Shown in pieces: positions 41,845-55,854 of a stretch of 64,000 bases of DNA. Source of the stretch: Lepus europaeus (taxonomy: Eukaryota > Chordata > Mammalia > Lagomorpha > Leporidae); the NCBI RefSeq assembly GCF_033115175.1, contig NC_084850.1, positions 1,487,024-1,551,023 on the forward strand, given 5' to 3'. Below the pieces are notes generated by a model, which saw only the letters and a program-made list of their open reading frames with translations, was not told where the DNA came from and did not search any database. The first letter of the stretch is position 1. Each line of letters starts with the position of its first letter. Both the position numbers and the translations under genes were made by a program.

Positions 41845-42860
41845 GTTGGCGTACGTCTTCTGCGATGACGGCGCAGGAGACGAGGGTGTTTGGCCGGCCC
41901 CATGGAGGGATGGGCATGACCTCCCCAATGGGCCCGACATGCCCATGATCGGCAGCAGTACCTGCGGCAAGAGGTGTTGAACAGGGCCAAGGCCATGGCC
42001 ACCAGCACCACTAGGTTCCTGTCCCTTATTTATGAGTCCTAAAAAGTCAGGATCACCTCCTCCAAAGAACTCATCCATCAGCAAGGAGTCTTAGAATGCA
42101 CAGAGGATAGTGGACAAGATGGACCAAGATTTGAAGACCAGCCAGAAGCACATCAACAGCATTAAGAATGTGTCTCAGGGCCTTGTCAATTACTTCAAAT
42201 CCAAGCCAGCAGAGACACCCCCTGAACAGAATGGCACCATCACCACCCAGCCCAACAGTAGATTGAAAGAGGCCATAAATACAAGTAAAGAGCAGGAGGT
42301 GGAGTACCAGGCCAGCCACCCAAACCCCAGGAAGCTGGAGGATGTCGACTCTATCCCTGGAGGGGCTGTCTCTGCTGTGAGTACTGACACTTACCCCAAG
42401 AATGCAGACCTCCAAGCCTATCACCAGAAGATCGACAGCAACCTAGATGAGCTGTCCTTAGGACGGGGCCATCTGAAGGACATAGCCCTGGGGATGCAGA
42501 TGGAAACTGAGGAGCAAGACAACATTCTTGATCAGCTGACAACCAAAGTGGACAAGTTAGACATCAACATAAACAGCACAGAAAAAAAGTCTGACAACTC
42601 TGAAAGTCAAAAGAATTTCCACTCCATGGTGAGGAAGAGTGTTCCACCAATCTTCTTTTTAAACGCCCAAGAAATTTCAGTTCTTATTTTAGTATGTAAT
42701 TTAATGTGTATTTGCAAATGTTATGATAGTGTGATGCCTGAGAGATTCTTGTTGCTGTGAGGAGTCGTGTGCCCTGCGTTTTCTTAGGGCTGACACCTAA
42801 GTTCTTTCAGCCAACATAAAGTGAGTATCTTGAGCCTTTGAAGACCTTGTTGGAATGAGA
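41845..42860 (+). pseudogene. SNAP29P: SNAP29 processed pseudogene
   Basis: SNAP29 is a SNARE protein of intracellular membrane and autophagosome fusion. The intronless copy begins near its N-terminus ([16 protein letters not shown] at about 41890-41940, shifted frame after that). It continues as an open stretch 42110-42600 that matches the first SNARE helix end, linker and second SNARE motif ([75 protein letters not shown]). No introns interrupt it although the parent gene has several. Stops and frameshifts lie in the N-terminal third and the frame is lost again just before the normal C-terminus. The right part, to about 42860, may be 3' UTR. No clear target-site duplication was found. Confidence 0.9.
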
Positions 42861-43559
42861 AGAAAAACTTGTATTTCTCATTTTCCTCAGGACGTGGAAA
42901 GATGTGGGCAGGACCTCAATCTCGTCTCACCAAGTCCTGCTTTCTTCTTTGATAGATTACTCATTCCTAGGCCTTACATGAGTCAGAATGTTCAGGGACC
43001 CTGGGAGCCAGTTTATGTTGGGGAGGGTCCTTCCCACAGTTTTATACAGGAATCATTGTGATGAGCAGGCACATACTATCTCTCTCCCACACGCACACAG
43101 GGCAAATCACTGGTGATTCTCTTAGCTCCCTGGAAAGTGGTTAGTGTTGGGTCTGTCGATTGAGTGTGTCACAGCCCTTGCTCTTGTGTTGACACAAGAG
43201 TGTGCCGTGCCCTTGGCATGCATTTTCGTAGGGAGGATTCAGATAGATCAGCACTGGTCAACCACAACACTCGGAAATAAGCAGGCAATTGGACAAGCCC
43301 CTCTTCCTCCACCTACTTCTCCTCTCCTCTCCAACCTTCCATCCCAGTTGGAAACAGATGACCCAGATGTGGATCCTGGTCTAGTTTGTGGGAATGCAGT
43401 GTCAGACAGATGTGGCTACGCACACTGGTCTTTCTCCTCCAAGCCCTCTCTCCGCATTGGCCAAGGCTCAGTGTGGCAGAATATGTATTCGGTTCCTGGG
43501 GTCTCATGACCTGCTCAGGACTGCCACCCGTTCTTCTGCACTTCTTGGTCTGCAGGGTC
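42861..43559. other. Unassigned 0.7 kb
   Basis: No repeat or gene recognised with confidence. Confidence 0.35.
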
Positions 43560-44020
43560 TTAGTTCACCCATACAAGATGGACTGGGCCCAAGGAAAGGT
43601 AATTGCACCACTTGCCCGTTTCCCAGCCTCCCGATCCCAGAAACAATCAGACGCAGCGGGGAGCCAAGTCAAGCAGGGGCTCATTTATTGCACGCAAAAC
43701 AAAGCCTTTCATAGCACAAAACTGCAGGGCCATTGGGGCAGGGCATAAGGGCTAACCAGTCACTTAAAGGGTCACTTTACAGGACGATTTCTTATAGGAC
43801 TAGTCGTATGTCTATACACTTGCTGTCAGTTGTTGTCCCTTCCCTTGATGTTACGCAGCCAATCAGCTTTGGTGGTAAACAACTTTGAGTTCCACCCACC
43901 TTACTTCCTCTCGGCACCATCTTTGAATCGCCTCATGTAACTAATTTCCCCACATTGGTCTTCTTGCGAGATAACTTAAATCATTACCTGGTTCCTGGCA
44001 ACCAAGTTTTGAAACTGTCG
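43560..44020 (-). mobile_element. Probable endogenous retrovirus LTR (solo), fossil
   Basis: On the minus strand an AATAAA (near 43683) is followed by GAGCCCCTGCTTGACTTGGC and a GC-rich stretch ending near 43600, and is preceded by a CCAATCAGC-type box near 43858. This layout is that of an LTR U3-R-U5. No internal retroviral region was found next to it. Ends are approximate. Confidence 0.5.
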
Positions 44021-46287
44021 CTCCACAAATGATGCTGACTTCATGTAGAAGGATTTGGCTAAAGAAAAACAAAGCCCAGACGTTATTTTAAGCAGCCTAG
44101 CTTATTCTCTCACTTTACAAAAGGAATCGTTTAGAAGCATTAATTAAAATTGATTTCTACAGTAAAATTGATTGGTCTTCAGTGAAATCATTGAAGACAC
44201 CAACCCTTGTCTTTTTTTCAAAAACAAATGATTTAGAACATTTTGAAGATGGTATAGGTCAGAAACTTTCAAGTACAGTGCCTTTCACCTTAAACCGTGG
44301 CACCCACCTGTGGGACCCACACCATCTAGTGATGCTTTCCTTTGAGAGTCTGCAGCCTATAAAAAGCTGTCTGTCAGAGCAAAGGAAACCTCGGGGTGGG
44401 GGGGTTCCAGCAGTGCAGGAGTTCCCATCCCATAATACATGACGTTCCTAAAACCACTGATAGCCTCCATGGGCAAACACAGCTTCCTCTGAACAGTGAT
44501 CACGCCCCCGCCTCCTCAGGGATTCCGTATCAGATGCACATGGCTTTGGCTTCCGGAGTGTGAGAACTTGATTCAAGTCCCAACTGACATTCACCGGAGG
44601 AGCTCAGCACTCCTATGCTCTTGACAACTCGTGAAAGAAAAAAAACGTTAAACACATTTCCCATCCCAGGCAGAACGAATGCACAGGGCTTTGGGAGAAA
44701 AGGCTGCTCAACAGCACGAAACCCAGAGCGCAGGGCAACCCACATGCATGATTCCACCTGCCCCAGCACCCTCTTCGGGTACATCATAAGAACTTTCTCT
44801 TTGTCATCATCAGGCACAGACTTGTGGGAATTCGTGTGATACTTCAGGGCCAAGCTTCTCTGTTCATTGCTTCTAACAGCCACTATGGACCATTCTCATC
44901 AGCCAACCGCCTCCCATCTGCAAACAGAGTTAGTGAATCCACTGACTTGAAGCCAAGTGAAATATTTTATGTAACTTGCCTGTCTTTTGCTGGCTTGATG
45001 AAGTCAATCCCCCTTCCCCACCCCTCCCACCCCCGACTTCCCTGTTTTGTTTTTTTATCCTAAGTACACAAAAAGAGAGTGTCCTCACTTTGCTAGAAGT
45101 GTCTCCCTGGGTCCTCTTTTGGAGGCCTTCCAGTGCCTCGTCCTAAAGACTGGGCTGAGGGACTGTACCTAAGCTGCACGCTGGCCTGCTGCTGCTTCCT
45201 GCTGGGTCTGCCCCTGCTCCCTCCCCCACCACAAACTGCCTGCTGATGCCACTTTATAGAGTAAAGCTGCTTGTGCTTCAACTGAGAATGAAGGAAGAAC
45301 TGATGACTATCATGAGAGAGAAGACATCCTGCCCTCCATAGAAGCCGCATGTCATGGACACACACCGAGGTGCCAGGCCCATTTGCCATGGACCTTGATA
45401 CCACAGGTGAGATAGTGAACTCCTCCTTGCCAGATGGGCTCTGTGAGAAAGATTTCAATTTCCACAGTTGCACTGGAAACAAATGGTGCCTTTTACAAGC
45501 AACACAAAGAAGAAAACGGCTTTTCTAACTTTAGGTTGGGATATGTTAACATGTGCTACTAACTTTAAAAACAACTGCATTCTCCTTGGAAGGAAACTCT
45601 CCAACATGAACTTGTCACCTAACAGCAGTGGAGTTGCTTTGTGATTTTTTCTTCTTTTTTTGCATTCTATGGGCAAGGAGATCTGAATTTAACTCGGGTT
45701 GCAAGGGGAAAAAAAATCAGCATTTTAATGTCTTTAACTGCCTCTTGTGAGCATGTAGTTTTAAGTGTACACTATACCAATTGACTTAAAATCTTCACAC
45801 CTTGCCTATGTAGGCATTTCCTGCAGAATTTTAAAAGTTACCAATGATATGAAGCATTCTCCCCCTGGTGAGTAAAATGTCTCGTGTACGCAGTGCTGAA
45901 CCAGTCATTAAAAGTGTTTGTGATGTGGCGACAGGGGTGGGAAGGTGGGGCAGCTCTTTGCTCAGAGTCTGAATCAGAACATCTTGCATCCGCCATGCCT
46001 TCATTCAACAATTACCATAATCCATACAATAAAATGTGAAGTTATTTTATAACCAGGAAAAAAAAAATCTTGTGTTGGGCAAGCTTCTTCTGAAACTGAT
46101 TCAGTGTGTGATGGAGGGAATGCACTTATTGCAACCAGATAAGGTTGCCATTCTAGGATCTCAGCCAAAAAAGTTACCTCTTGTAACTGCTGGACAGAGG
46201 GGAGAGATTCAGGCTTTCCACTAAACGTTTGTTGTCACTACCCTAGCTGGAAGAACCAGGCAACCTTACACCATGTGACCTGAAGGT
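44021..46287. other. Unassigned 2.3 kb
   Basis: Open frames of up to about 130 codons occur on the minus strand (44530-44883, 45093-45482) but resemble no family I know and lack exon signals. No repeats are recognised apart from short A- and T-runs. Confidence 0.4.
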
Positions 46288-46298
46288 GATACTGACAG

Positions 46299-46618
46299 TT
46301 TTTTTTAAAATTATTTATTTGACAGGTAGAGATATAGACAGAGAGAGAGAGAGAGAAAGGTCTTCCTTCCGTTGGTTCACTCTCCAAATGGCCGCCACGG
46401 CTGGCGCTTTGCTGATGCAAAGCTAGGAGCCAGGTGCTTCTTCCTGCTCTCCCAAGTGGGTACAGCGGCCCAAGCACTTGGGCCATCCTCCACTGCCCTC
46501 CCAGGCCACAGCAGAGAGCTGGACTGGAAGAGGAGCAACTGGGACTAGAACTGGCGCCCATATGGGATGCTGGCGCCGCAGGTGGAGGATTAACCAAATG
46601 AGCCACAGTGCCGGCCCC
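46299..46618 (-). mobile_element. C-repeat SINE, second subfamily, with target-site duplication
   Basis: Inverse full-length copy. GATACTGACAG at 46288-46298 and GATACTGAAAG at 46619-46629 are the flanking duplication with one difference. Confidence 0.92.
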
Positions 46619-46629
46619 GATACTGAAAG

Positions 46630-47065
46630 TTCTAAATCTCCTTGGTGGCAGGAGAGTTGGGGGTTACCATGTTACTTCTGGGTGTTGGGTAGAAGTTCAG
46701 GTTTGCCATGAATGAGAGAATCCACTACCAACCAAAGAAAATAAAAACCCCAGTCCCTGAACCCTTTGCTGGGGGGGGGGGTGGGTCAAACCATGGTTTA
46801 TTCTGTGGAATTTCACTGGAGTAGGCTAGTTAGGTGCCACTTTCCTTTTTCTCTGGCAGGGAAGAGCAGGTTTTTGCGGTGTTGTTTCTGGGCTGTTCAC
46901 ATGCAGTTTCAGGCTGCTGGCTTCTCTAGCACACAGCCTTGGGCTATATGAGGCAAAAATAAACCCAGAAAATCTGCAGTCGTGTTTTTCATGTGTCTAA
47001 AGACCTCAACTAGTGTATTCTCTTCTCTACAGACTATAGATGTTTCTCATGTTTAAACTTGTAAA
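46630..47065. other. Unassigned 0.4 kb
   Basis: No gene or repeat recognised except a G-run at 46771-46780. Confidence 0.35.
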
Positions 47066-47250
47066 TATTTAGATGAGGGATGGGGAGTGATAGAAACACA
47101 CACCATGCACAGAAAAATGCAGAGCTCCCATCCACAGGTTCATCCCCTAAATGCCCACAATGGTCAGGCATAGTCCAGGCTGAAGGCCAGAGCCCATAAA
47201 AAGGTCCATGTCTCCCACGTGAGTGGCAGGGACCCCAGTACTTGAATCTA
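47066..47250 (-). mobile_element. C-repeat SINE, degenerate fragment
   Basis: The order CATCCACAGGTTCATCCCC, ATGCCCACAATGGTC, CAGGCTGAAGGCCAG and GTCTCCCACGTGAG follows the inverse SINE body. Confidence 0.65.
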
Positions 47251-47735
47251 TTTCTTGGGGGTTGAGTATCTAAAGAGTAGATTAACTAATCCAGACAGCC
47301 TGGGAAAACAGAGACCAGTAACAGGGCCCTTCTCTGATAACTGCGGAGATGACACATTCGTTGACCTGAAAGTGGAATGGCCTTCAGGGCTCCCTCTGGG
47401 CCCACAGGCATCCTCCAGACATTTTCAGGAACAGAGCCTCTGACCACTCCCATGGTACAGATGGCACAACCAGTCTGCAAAGCAGGTGAAGAGCCAGGGC
47501 CAGGTACTTGCCTCTGCCTGAGCAGCCTGCAGTGCTCCCCTGCCCCCCAGCACCTGGGTGGCCCGTCCAACCGATAGGCGCTACAGACAGCAGGGCTGCA
47601 GGGATGGAGGAGTACTAGGAGACACTGGGCATACACAGGCAAAGGGGGATGCTGCAGAGGGGTGGTGGGTAGCAACTCACGAGAGGCATGCCATGATCCT
47701 CCAAGGCCTACAAGCCTTGGTCAAATCTGGGGTCC

Positions 47736-48376
47736 TGGTCACTAGCCTTGGCAACTCATGAGTAGAGCCTAGGGAGATTACTGATGCCATAAACAAGAGT
47801 ATCAAATTGTTAAGTCAACAATAGGAGTCACTGTGTACTTACATCTCATGTGGGATCTGTCCTTAGTGTGTTGTCTAATGTGAATTGATGCTATAACTAG
47901 TACTGAAACAGTATTTTACATTTTATGTTCTGTGTGGGTGCAAACTGATGAAATCCTTACTTAGTATATACTGAATCGATCTTCTGTATATAAAGATAAT
48001 TGAAAATGAAAAAAAAACTTGGTTTTAAATTGGAAATTGCATAGAAAATTAATCAATTTTTTAAAAATATCATGTAGGATCTCTGCCCTTAATGTGCTGT
48101 ACATTGTGATTTAATGCTATAACTAGTACTCAAACAGTATTTTTCACTTTGTGTTTCTATGTGGGTGCAAACTGTTGAAATCTTTACTTAATATATACTA
48201 AACTGATCTTATGTATATAAAGAGAATTGAAAATGAATCTTGATGTGAATGGAAGGGGAGAGGGAGTGGGAAAGGGGAGGGTTGTGGGTGGGAGGGAAGT
48301 TATGGGAGGGGGGAAGCCATTGTAACCCATAAGCTGTACTTTGGAAATTTATATTCATTGAATAAAAGTTAAAAAA
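47736..48376 (+). mobile_element. 5'-truncated L1 insertion with duplicated 3' UTR
   Basis: The target duplication AAATCTGGGGTCC lies at 47723-47735 and 48377-48389. Inside are two L1 3'-UTR pieces in the same orientation: 47736-48017, ending in a short A-run before the G-rich block, and 48071-48376, which repeats the same region and continues through the G-rich block to AATAAA and the A-tail. A 53-bp stretch of unclear origin joins them. Confidence 0.88.
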
Positions 48377-48644
48377 AAATCTGGGGTCCCACCAGCTATA
48401 ACCTGCTCAACTTTGAACATCTAATGCACTGATTCTTGGGGATTTACTGAGGGCACTTGGGATGGAAAAAGCCTGTACCCAAGACCGCTGCCCACTTCAC
48501 CAGGTTGCATCCAACCCAGAAGACCCCACCCACTGCCCAGCATGTACACCAGTGCTAACGTGGCCACTGTTGCCCACTCACTACAGCCCATGGTCCCCTG
48601 AGGCGCCCACAGCAGAGGGGAGACAGCTGGAACATTAAATAAGC

Positions 48645-48650
48645 TTTATT
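48645..48650 (-). promoter_or_regulatory. AATAAA poly(A) signal of the PNMA6-like locus
   Basis: TTTATT on the plus strand, within the identical tract. It lies about 1.2 kb downstream (minus strand) of the PNMA6-like region, so this is the likely 3' end of its transcript. Confidence 0.55.
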
Positions 48651-49045
48651 GAACAGAAACACTACAACCACTGAAGAGAAGGGACGATGACACAGAGGGT
48701 AACTCCTGACGGCCACTGGAGGCCATGGGTCCCGGGCCTCCCTCCTCCAGGGTTCCTCATTTGCCCTGCACGCCAGGGTCCTCCCGTCTTGTTCTCCCCT
48801 CCTGAGGGCCCCAGGATCTGCCCCTCGCCAGGACAAGACGCAGTCACTGCAGGAAACCCCTGACCAGCCGGGCATGGCCCTGCCCATGGCCCACACGGGA
48901 AGTTAAGGGACACTGGAAACACTGCAGGGAATGTCACATCAGGCTGGGAAACTGAGTCACAACTAACTCAGGGGGACAACATCAGAGCACAGTCCCCGTG
49001 GAACCTCACGCAGCCCCCAGTCCATCGCCGGTTCAGTTCTTCCTC

Positions 49046-49879
49046 CTCTGCCACCATCGCGGTCACCATCACAGAGGGAGCATTGGTCAGCTGCGCCCTC
49101 GGCTGTCTTTCCTGCTGCCTCCTGGGACTGGGCTCGGGGTCTCTGGGGAGGAGCTGCTCAGGTAAGTGTGCTCACACACACACACACACACACACACTCC
49201 GCAAGGACAGTGGCAGTGGCCTACGTCTGCAGTGAGAGGCGGGGCTCACCACGCGATGGGGACGGGCAGAGCCTTGGCACAGGCCGCACGGGCCAGGACC
49301 TCCAGCCTGGGCGCACACACACCTCCTGGCCTGCACAGAATGGTGGTCAGTGCGGCAGGGGATGCTGGCTTGACACGTGGATCACTACGGGGCCTACACA
49401 GGTAAGGGTGGGCTCCCCAGGACAGGGAGCAGCCTGCCCAGGGGGTGGTGAATGGGTTGGGGGCCCCCTGGGGAGCCCCAGGCAGCTGGCACCCTGAGAT
49501 GGTCTCTCCCCCCCCACCCCGTGTCTCCCAGGCCCGGGAGGGTGACCGAGGTCTTCAGGTGCTAGGCCCTAGGCCCTCAGGGGCATTTACAAACTGGCCT
49601 CCTGAGTTGCCAGGCGTGGGACTGGGACTGGGGCTGGGCTGGAGCTGGAGCTACCAAGGGCAGGGGTGCCACTCCCAGCCCCACGTGGCGGCAAGCCATC
49701 GCATCTGGGTCACCTGGAAGGACACCTGGGGTGACTGCCCCCCCTCGGGGGAATCGGGGTTCTGGAAACTTGGATTGGGAAGGATGGGGTGGGCCTTGCC
49801 TTGACCCTGCTCCCCACGTGGGGTGAGAGGGCCATCCTGTACTGCTCTCAGGGCTCTGCGGCCTTCTGAGCCTACTTGC
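49046..49879 (-). other. Presumed 3' untranslated region of the PNMA6-like locus
   Basis: Between the PNMA6-like region and the AATAAA. It holds a short (AC)n run (49174-49197) and GC-rich sequence. Open frames here run on both strands without a recognisable family. Confidence 0.4.
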
Positions 49880-52080
<2,201 letters not shown>

Positions 52081-53226
52081 CCTGGGGCACAAGGGGTCCG
52101 AGCTTTGGTGGCCACGAGTCCGCACGCCTTTGGCTCCCCCCTGCGCTCCCCTGGCCCGTACCCAGCCCTGTGCCCCACTGCTGTGAGATGCGCCTGCCCT
52201 TGGGGCACAGGCGAGCAAGGGGCAGCAGCTGTGGCTGCCCATCAGGCTGTGTTCGGCAGGCGGCAGGGGGCGGCTGGGCACGGGCGCGAGAGGGGGCTGC
52301 GCTCTGGGGCTTGGCCTGCTCTGCCCTTCCCCCGCCCCACCCCGGAGGACTAATTCAGAGGCCAAGCCAGGCGAAGAGCACCTCCAGTGGGTGTGTGTCT
52401 TTGGCGTCGGTGCCACGTGCGCTAGGGTGCGCTTACGCCACGCCACTGGTGCCACGTCGCACCACAGTGGGACTGCGACGTCGGCTCTGCGAGTCCCCTT
52501 GGACGGGCCACAAGCCTTGGCCGCCTGCCGTGCACCTGTTTCCCATGTCTGGCACTGTGCAGCTGCTGTGCCCCGAGCCCAGGAGGGTCACCAGCGCCTG
52601 GCCTTTCCCGCTTTGCCTAATGCGAAAATGGCCTTAGAGCCCACCCGCTAGGGTCGGTATATCACTGCGGGGTCTGGTGTCAGGTGGAGCCTTAGGCCTG
52701 CGTCCTACCCTGGCCGCCTCCTCTCAGGGACAGCGCTAGGAGGGAGTCTCTTTGGAGTCTATCTCAGTGTGTGTTCTGAGGGGCAGTGTGCTGGCAGTGG
52801 TGTGCTCAGGGTGCCCCCTGTGCCCTGTGCCTTTGCCAACTTGATGGGCTATGGGGCATTGCTCTGCTGGCCGGGAGGCAGTGAGGGCTTCCACACCTAC
52901 CCGCTTCTTTGTTGCCTGGGGCTGAACACTGCATGAGGGCAGTGCAAGCAGGCCTACTGTCCCTGCTTCCACCCGCCCTGCCGCTGACCTGTTGGTGGAC
53001 AGGCTCACTGGACAGGCTCTGCAGCATGCAATGGCAAGCAGGTTCCCATCAAGATCACATCATGGGTTTGTTTCCTGCCATGCCTTCTGTTGTCTTTCAC
53101 CATTGGCTTTTTCTGCTCAAGCTTGGTACTGGCCCCAAGCCTCCATGTGTTAGGGCCGAGATTGTTCTAATGCAAGAAAATGGCTGCTCTCCTTGCTGAT
53201 TTTGAGGCATCATTTTCCTATAATTT
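52081..53226. other. Unassigned 1.1 kb upstream of the CpG island
   Basis: Moderately GC-rich, falling towards the right. No exon or repeat recognised. Confidence 0.4.
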
Positions 53227-53262
53227 TTTTTAACAATAATTTCCTTCAGTTATTTGAGAAAT

Positions 53263-53312
<50 letters not shown>

Positions 53313-53555
53313 AGAATGAATATCTATCACCCTTGGTACACTCCTCAAACACCCACAATGACCGGACTCTGCCAGGCTGATTCCGGGAGTCGAGAATGTG
53401 TGGCCGGCAGGGACTCAAGTGTTTGAGTCATTTCCAGCCTCCCAGGGTGTGTGTTAGCAGGAAGCTGGAATTGGCAGCAGAGCTGGGTCTCACACTCAAC
53501 CATTCTTTATGGAAAGCAGGTTTCAAAGTGGTGTCTTCACCCCTGGGGCAAATGC
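53227..53555 (-). mobile_element. C-repeat SINE, diverged
   Basis: Inverse copy with a (GA)n tract at 53268-53307, followed by CCACAATGACCGGACTCTGC and the body. The inverse head is barely recognisable. Confidence 0.75.
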
Positions 53556-54169
53556 CCCCCTCTGCTTGGAGGACTTGTGTCTCTTTAGCCTTGGCATTTG
53601 ACTCACTGTAGCTTGTAGCACATTCTTGTGTTTTTCTTTGTTTCTGATTGTGATTTTGCTGGGGTCTTTCCTCAGAGATGGTGCTCCTTTGGGAACATAT
53701 GAGAGCGGTCTGGTGGTCCAATAGATTGCACTCTTTGATATGTGTTCCCAAATAGATATGTTAAGTTCCTTGCATGCAGTACCTCAGCCTGGCACCTTAT
53801 TTGTAAGTTCAGTATTTAGCATTGCTAAATGTAAAGGAAGCCCTTAGAATAGGCTCTAATACAATCGAATGACTTTCTTGAGCCATGGGAATGTCAGACA
53901 CTGAGACTCACAGGTCCACAGGGAGAATGCTGCATAAACATGGGTACCCTGCCATATGCTCAGGGGGTATCTGTGGCCACCAGTAATTCGGATAAAAGCA
54001 GGGTAGAAGATTCTCCTTCAGAGCCTGCAGGAGGCAAAACTGCAGACACTTTTTTCTTGGCAATTTTGGAGTTCATGTTAAGCTTTGAGGGTCGTCGACC
54101 TTTGGATATATGAGTCAGTCTTAAGAAAAAAATAAACTTAAACATATGCCCACCTTTTGGTTCAGCCTT
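53556..54169. other. Unassigned 0.6 kb
   Basis: No repeat or gene recognised. Confidence 0.35.
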
Positions 54170-54989
54170 CGCAGTGCTATTTATTTATAGGAGAATGAAA
54201 AGCAAATATGTGCAAAAAGAATCCCATAGGATGCTTCCACTAGCTTTATTCATAATTACATTCCTACTCTGAAATCACTCCAAATACCTCTCAGACAGGT
54301 GCTTAAAACAGAAAAGTGTCCTCACAAAATTCCAATGATATTTTCACAGAAATAGAAAAAAATAATTCTAAAATTATTATGGCACCACAAAAGACCACAA
54401 ATAGCCAAAACACTCTCGATAGAGAAAAAACAAAACTGGAGGCGTCATAGTTCCTAATTTTAAATTATATTACAAAGATGTAGTGATCAAAACAGTGTGA
54501 TTCCAACCCATACACAGACATATAAAGCAATGAAGAAGAAACAAGAACCATTAAATGAACCCATGCATTTATGGTCAACTAAATTTTAACAGGGCCACCA
54601 AGAAAAGACAGTGGGGAAAGGATAGTTAATTCAGTAGACATGAGTCTTGTTGGGAAAACTGGATATCCACATCCAAAGGAATGGAATTGGATCTTTATCA
54701 GACACCATAAATTCAAAGTGAATTAAAAACTTAATATGTGGGGCCAGCACCGTGGTGTAGTGGGTAAAGCCAACGCCTGCAGTGCTGGCACCCGATATGG
54801 ACACCAGTTGGAGTCCTGGCTGCTCTACTTCTGATCCAGCTCTGTGCTGTAGCCTGGAAAAGCAGTAGAAGATGGTCCAAGTCCTTGGGCCCCTGCAGCC
54901 ATGTGGGAAACACAGACCTGGCTCCTGGCTTCAAATCTGCTCATCTCCATTCATTGCAGCCATTTGGGGAGTGAACCAGTGGATGGAAG

Positions 54990-55035
<46 letters not shown>

Positions 55036-55160
55036 CGCTTCTCCCCCTCTCTATAACTTTGCCTTTCAAATAAATAAATATTTTTTAAAAAAGGACTTAA
55101 TATGTAAGACCTGGAACAACAGAACAAGAAATAAACATAGCACTGACCATGGCATAGTAT
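54170..55160 (+). mobile_element. Old L1 ORF2 fragment, split by a SINE
   Basis: The 54330-54735 part translates in pieces to the L1 ORF2 C-terminal region (for example CCAAAACACTCTCGATAGAG and AATGGAATTGGATCTTTATC segments). It resumes after the SINE (55095-55160, AAGACCTGGAACAACAGAAC). The stretch 54170-54310 also looks like L1 3' sequence. It is much more diverged than the 15.7-22.8 kb L1. Confidence 0.65.
54740..55094 (+). mobile_element. C-repeat SINE with target-site duplication
   Basis: Full-length copy with a (CT)n tract at 54991-55034. ACTTAATATGT flanks it at 54729-54739 and 55095-55105, inside the old L1. Confidence 0.95.
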
Positions 55161-55470
55161 TTTTTGATGTTACTATGATTTGCCCCCTTGACCTCATGCA
55201 GGGGTTTAATTTCAGAAGTCACATGTCAATGGTATTAAGAGGGTGGAAGTTTGATATGATTATGTTGCTTAGGGTGGAGCTCCCATGATCGAATCCAGCT
55301 GGTTTTATAAACACACAGCCAGAGGTACATACGCATGTGTGCTGCTTGTCTTTGCATTTAATGTTTTGTACCACCTCAGGACTCTTGCCACCAAGAAGGC
55401 CATAACTAGATGAGGCCCCTAGACTTTGAGATTCCAGAACCATGGGCCAAAATAAGCATCCTGTCTTTTA
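55161..55470 (+). mobile_element. MaLR-type LTR, fossil
   Basis: In sense orientation: GTGGAGCTCCCATGATCGAA, GCCACCAAGAAGGCCATAAC, CCTAGACTTTGAGATTCCAG and AACCATGGGCCAAAATAAGC, a layout like the MST/MLT1 group of MaLR LTRs. Diverged; ends approximate. Confidence 0.55.
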
Positions 55471-55854
55471 ATTTTAAAATAATTTATTTTTAAATTTTAT
55501 TGTTAAATTATAAGAATATAATAATATTCCCTTCTTCCCTCCCCCATCTCCTTCCCACCCTCCCTTCCTCTCTCTTTTTTCAAAATAGCATGTTTTTAAT
55601 TCACACTTCAGTCAAGGGCTTTATGCTCCACCAAATAAAATGTTGAACATGTATAAAGCAAAACCCCCTTAGTTTAGCAGAAATATAGGTAAGGGTTATA
55701 AACAATAATTAAATGGAAAGATGATCATTTCATCCACACACAGTAAATTTCAAAGTAATCACAGATCATTAAAACTACAGTAATATAACATTCTTAACCA
55801 GTGTAAACCTTCTTTCTTTATAAAGTAGCCTGCCTCAGATACTTAATTATGGCA
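55471..55854. other. AT-rich stretch, possible old inverse L1 3' end
   Basis: Around 55480-55580 the T-rich start followed by CCCTTCTTCCCTCCCCCATC is like an inverse L1 3' UTR. The rest is unassigned. Confidence 0.35.

Larger units (their letters stand above)
47600..49045 (-). repeat. Right arm of the inverted duplication
   Basis: The partner of 39561-40325. The arm is split by an L1 insertion (47736-48376) that the left arm lacks, so the left arm gives the empty site. The core 48583-48972 is identical to the left arm. The distal part (48390-48580) is about 75-80% alike with indels, and 47640-47735 shows weaker similarity. Confidence 0.9.

Noticed and set aside
44530-45482. Two minus-strand frames of 117 and 129 codons
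   Set aside because: No similarity to a known family, no start context or splice signals of note, and lengths expected by chance.
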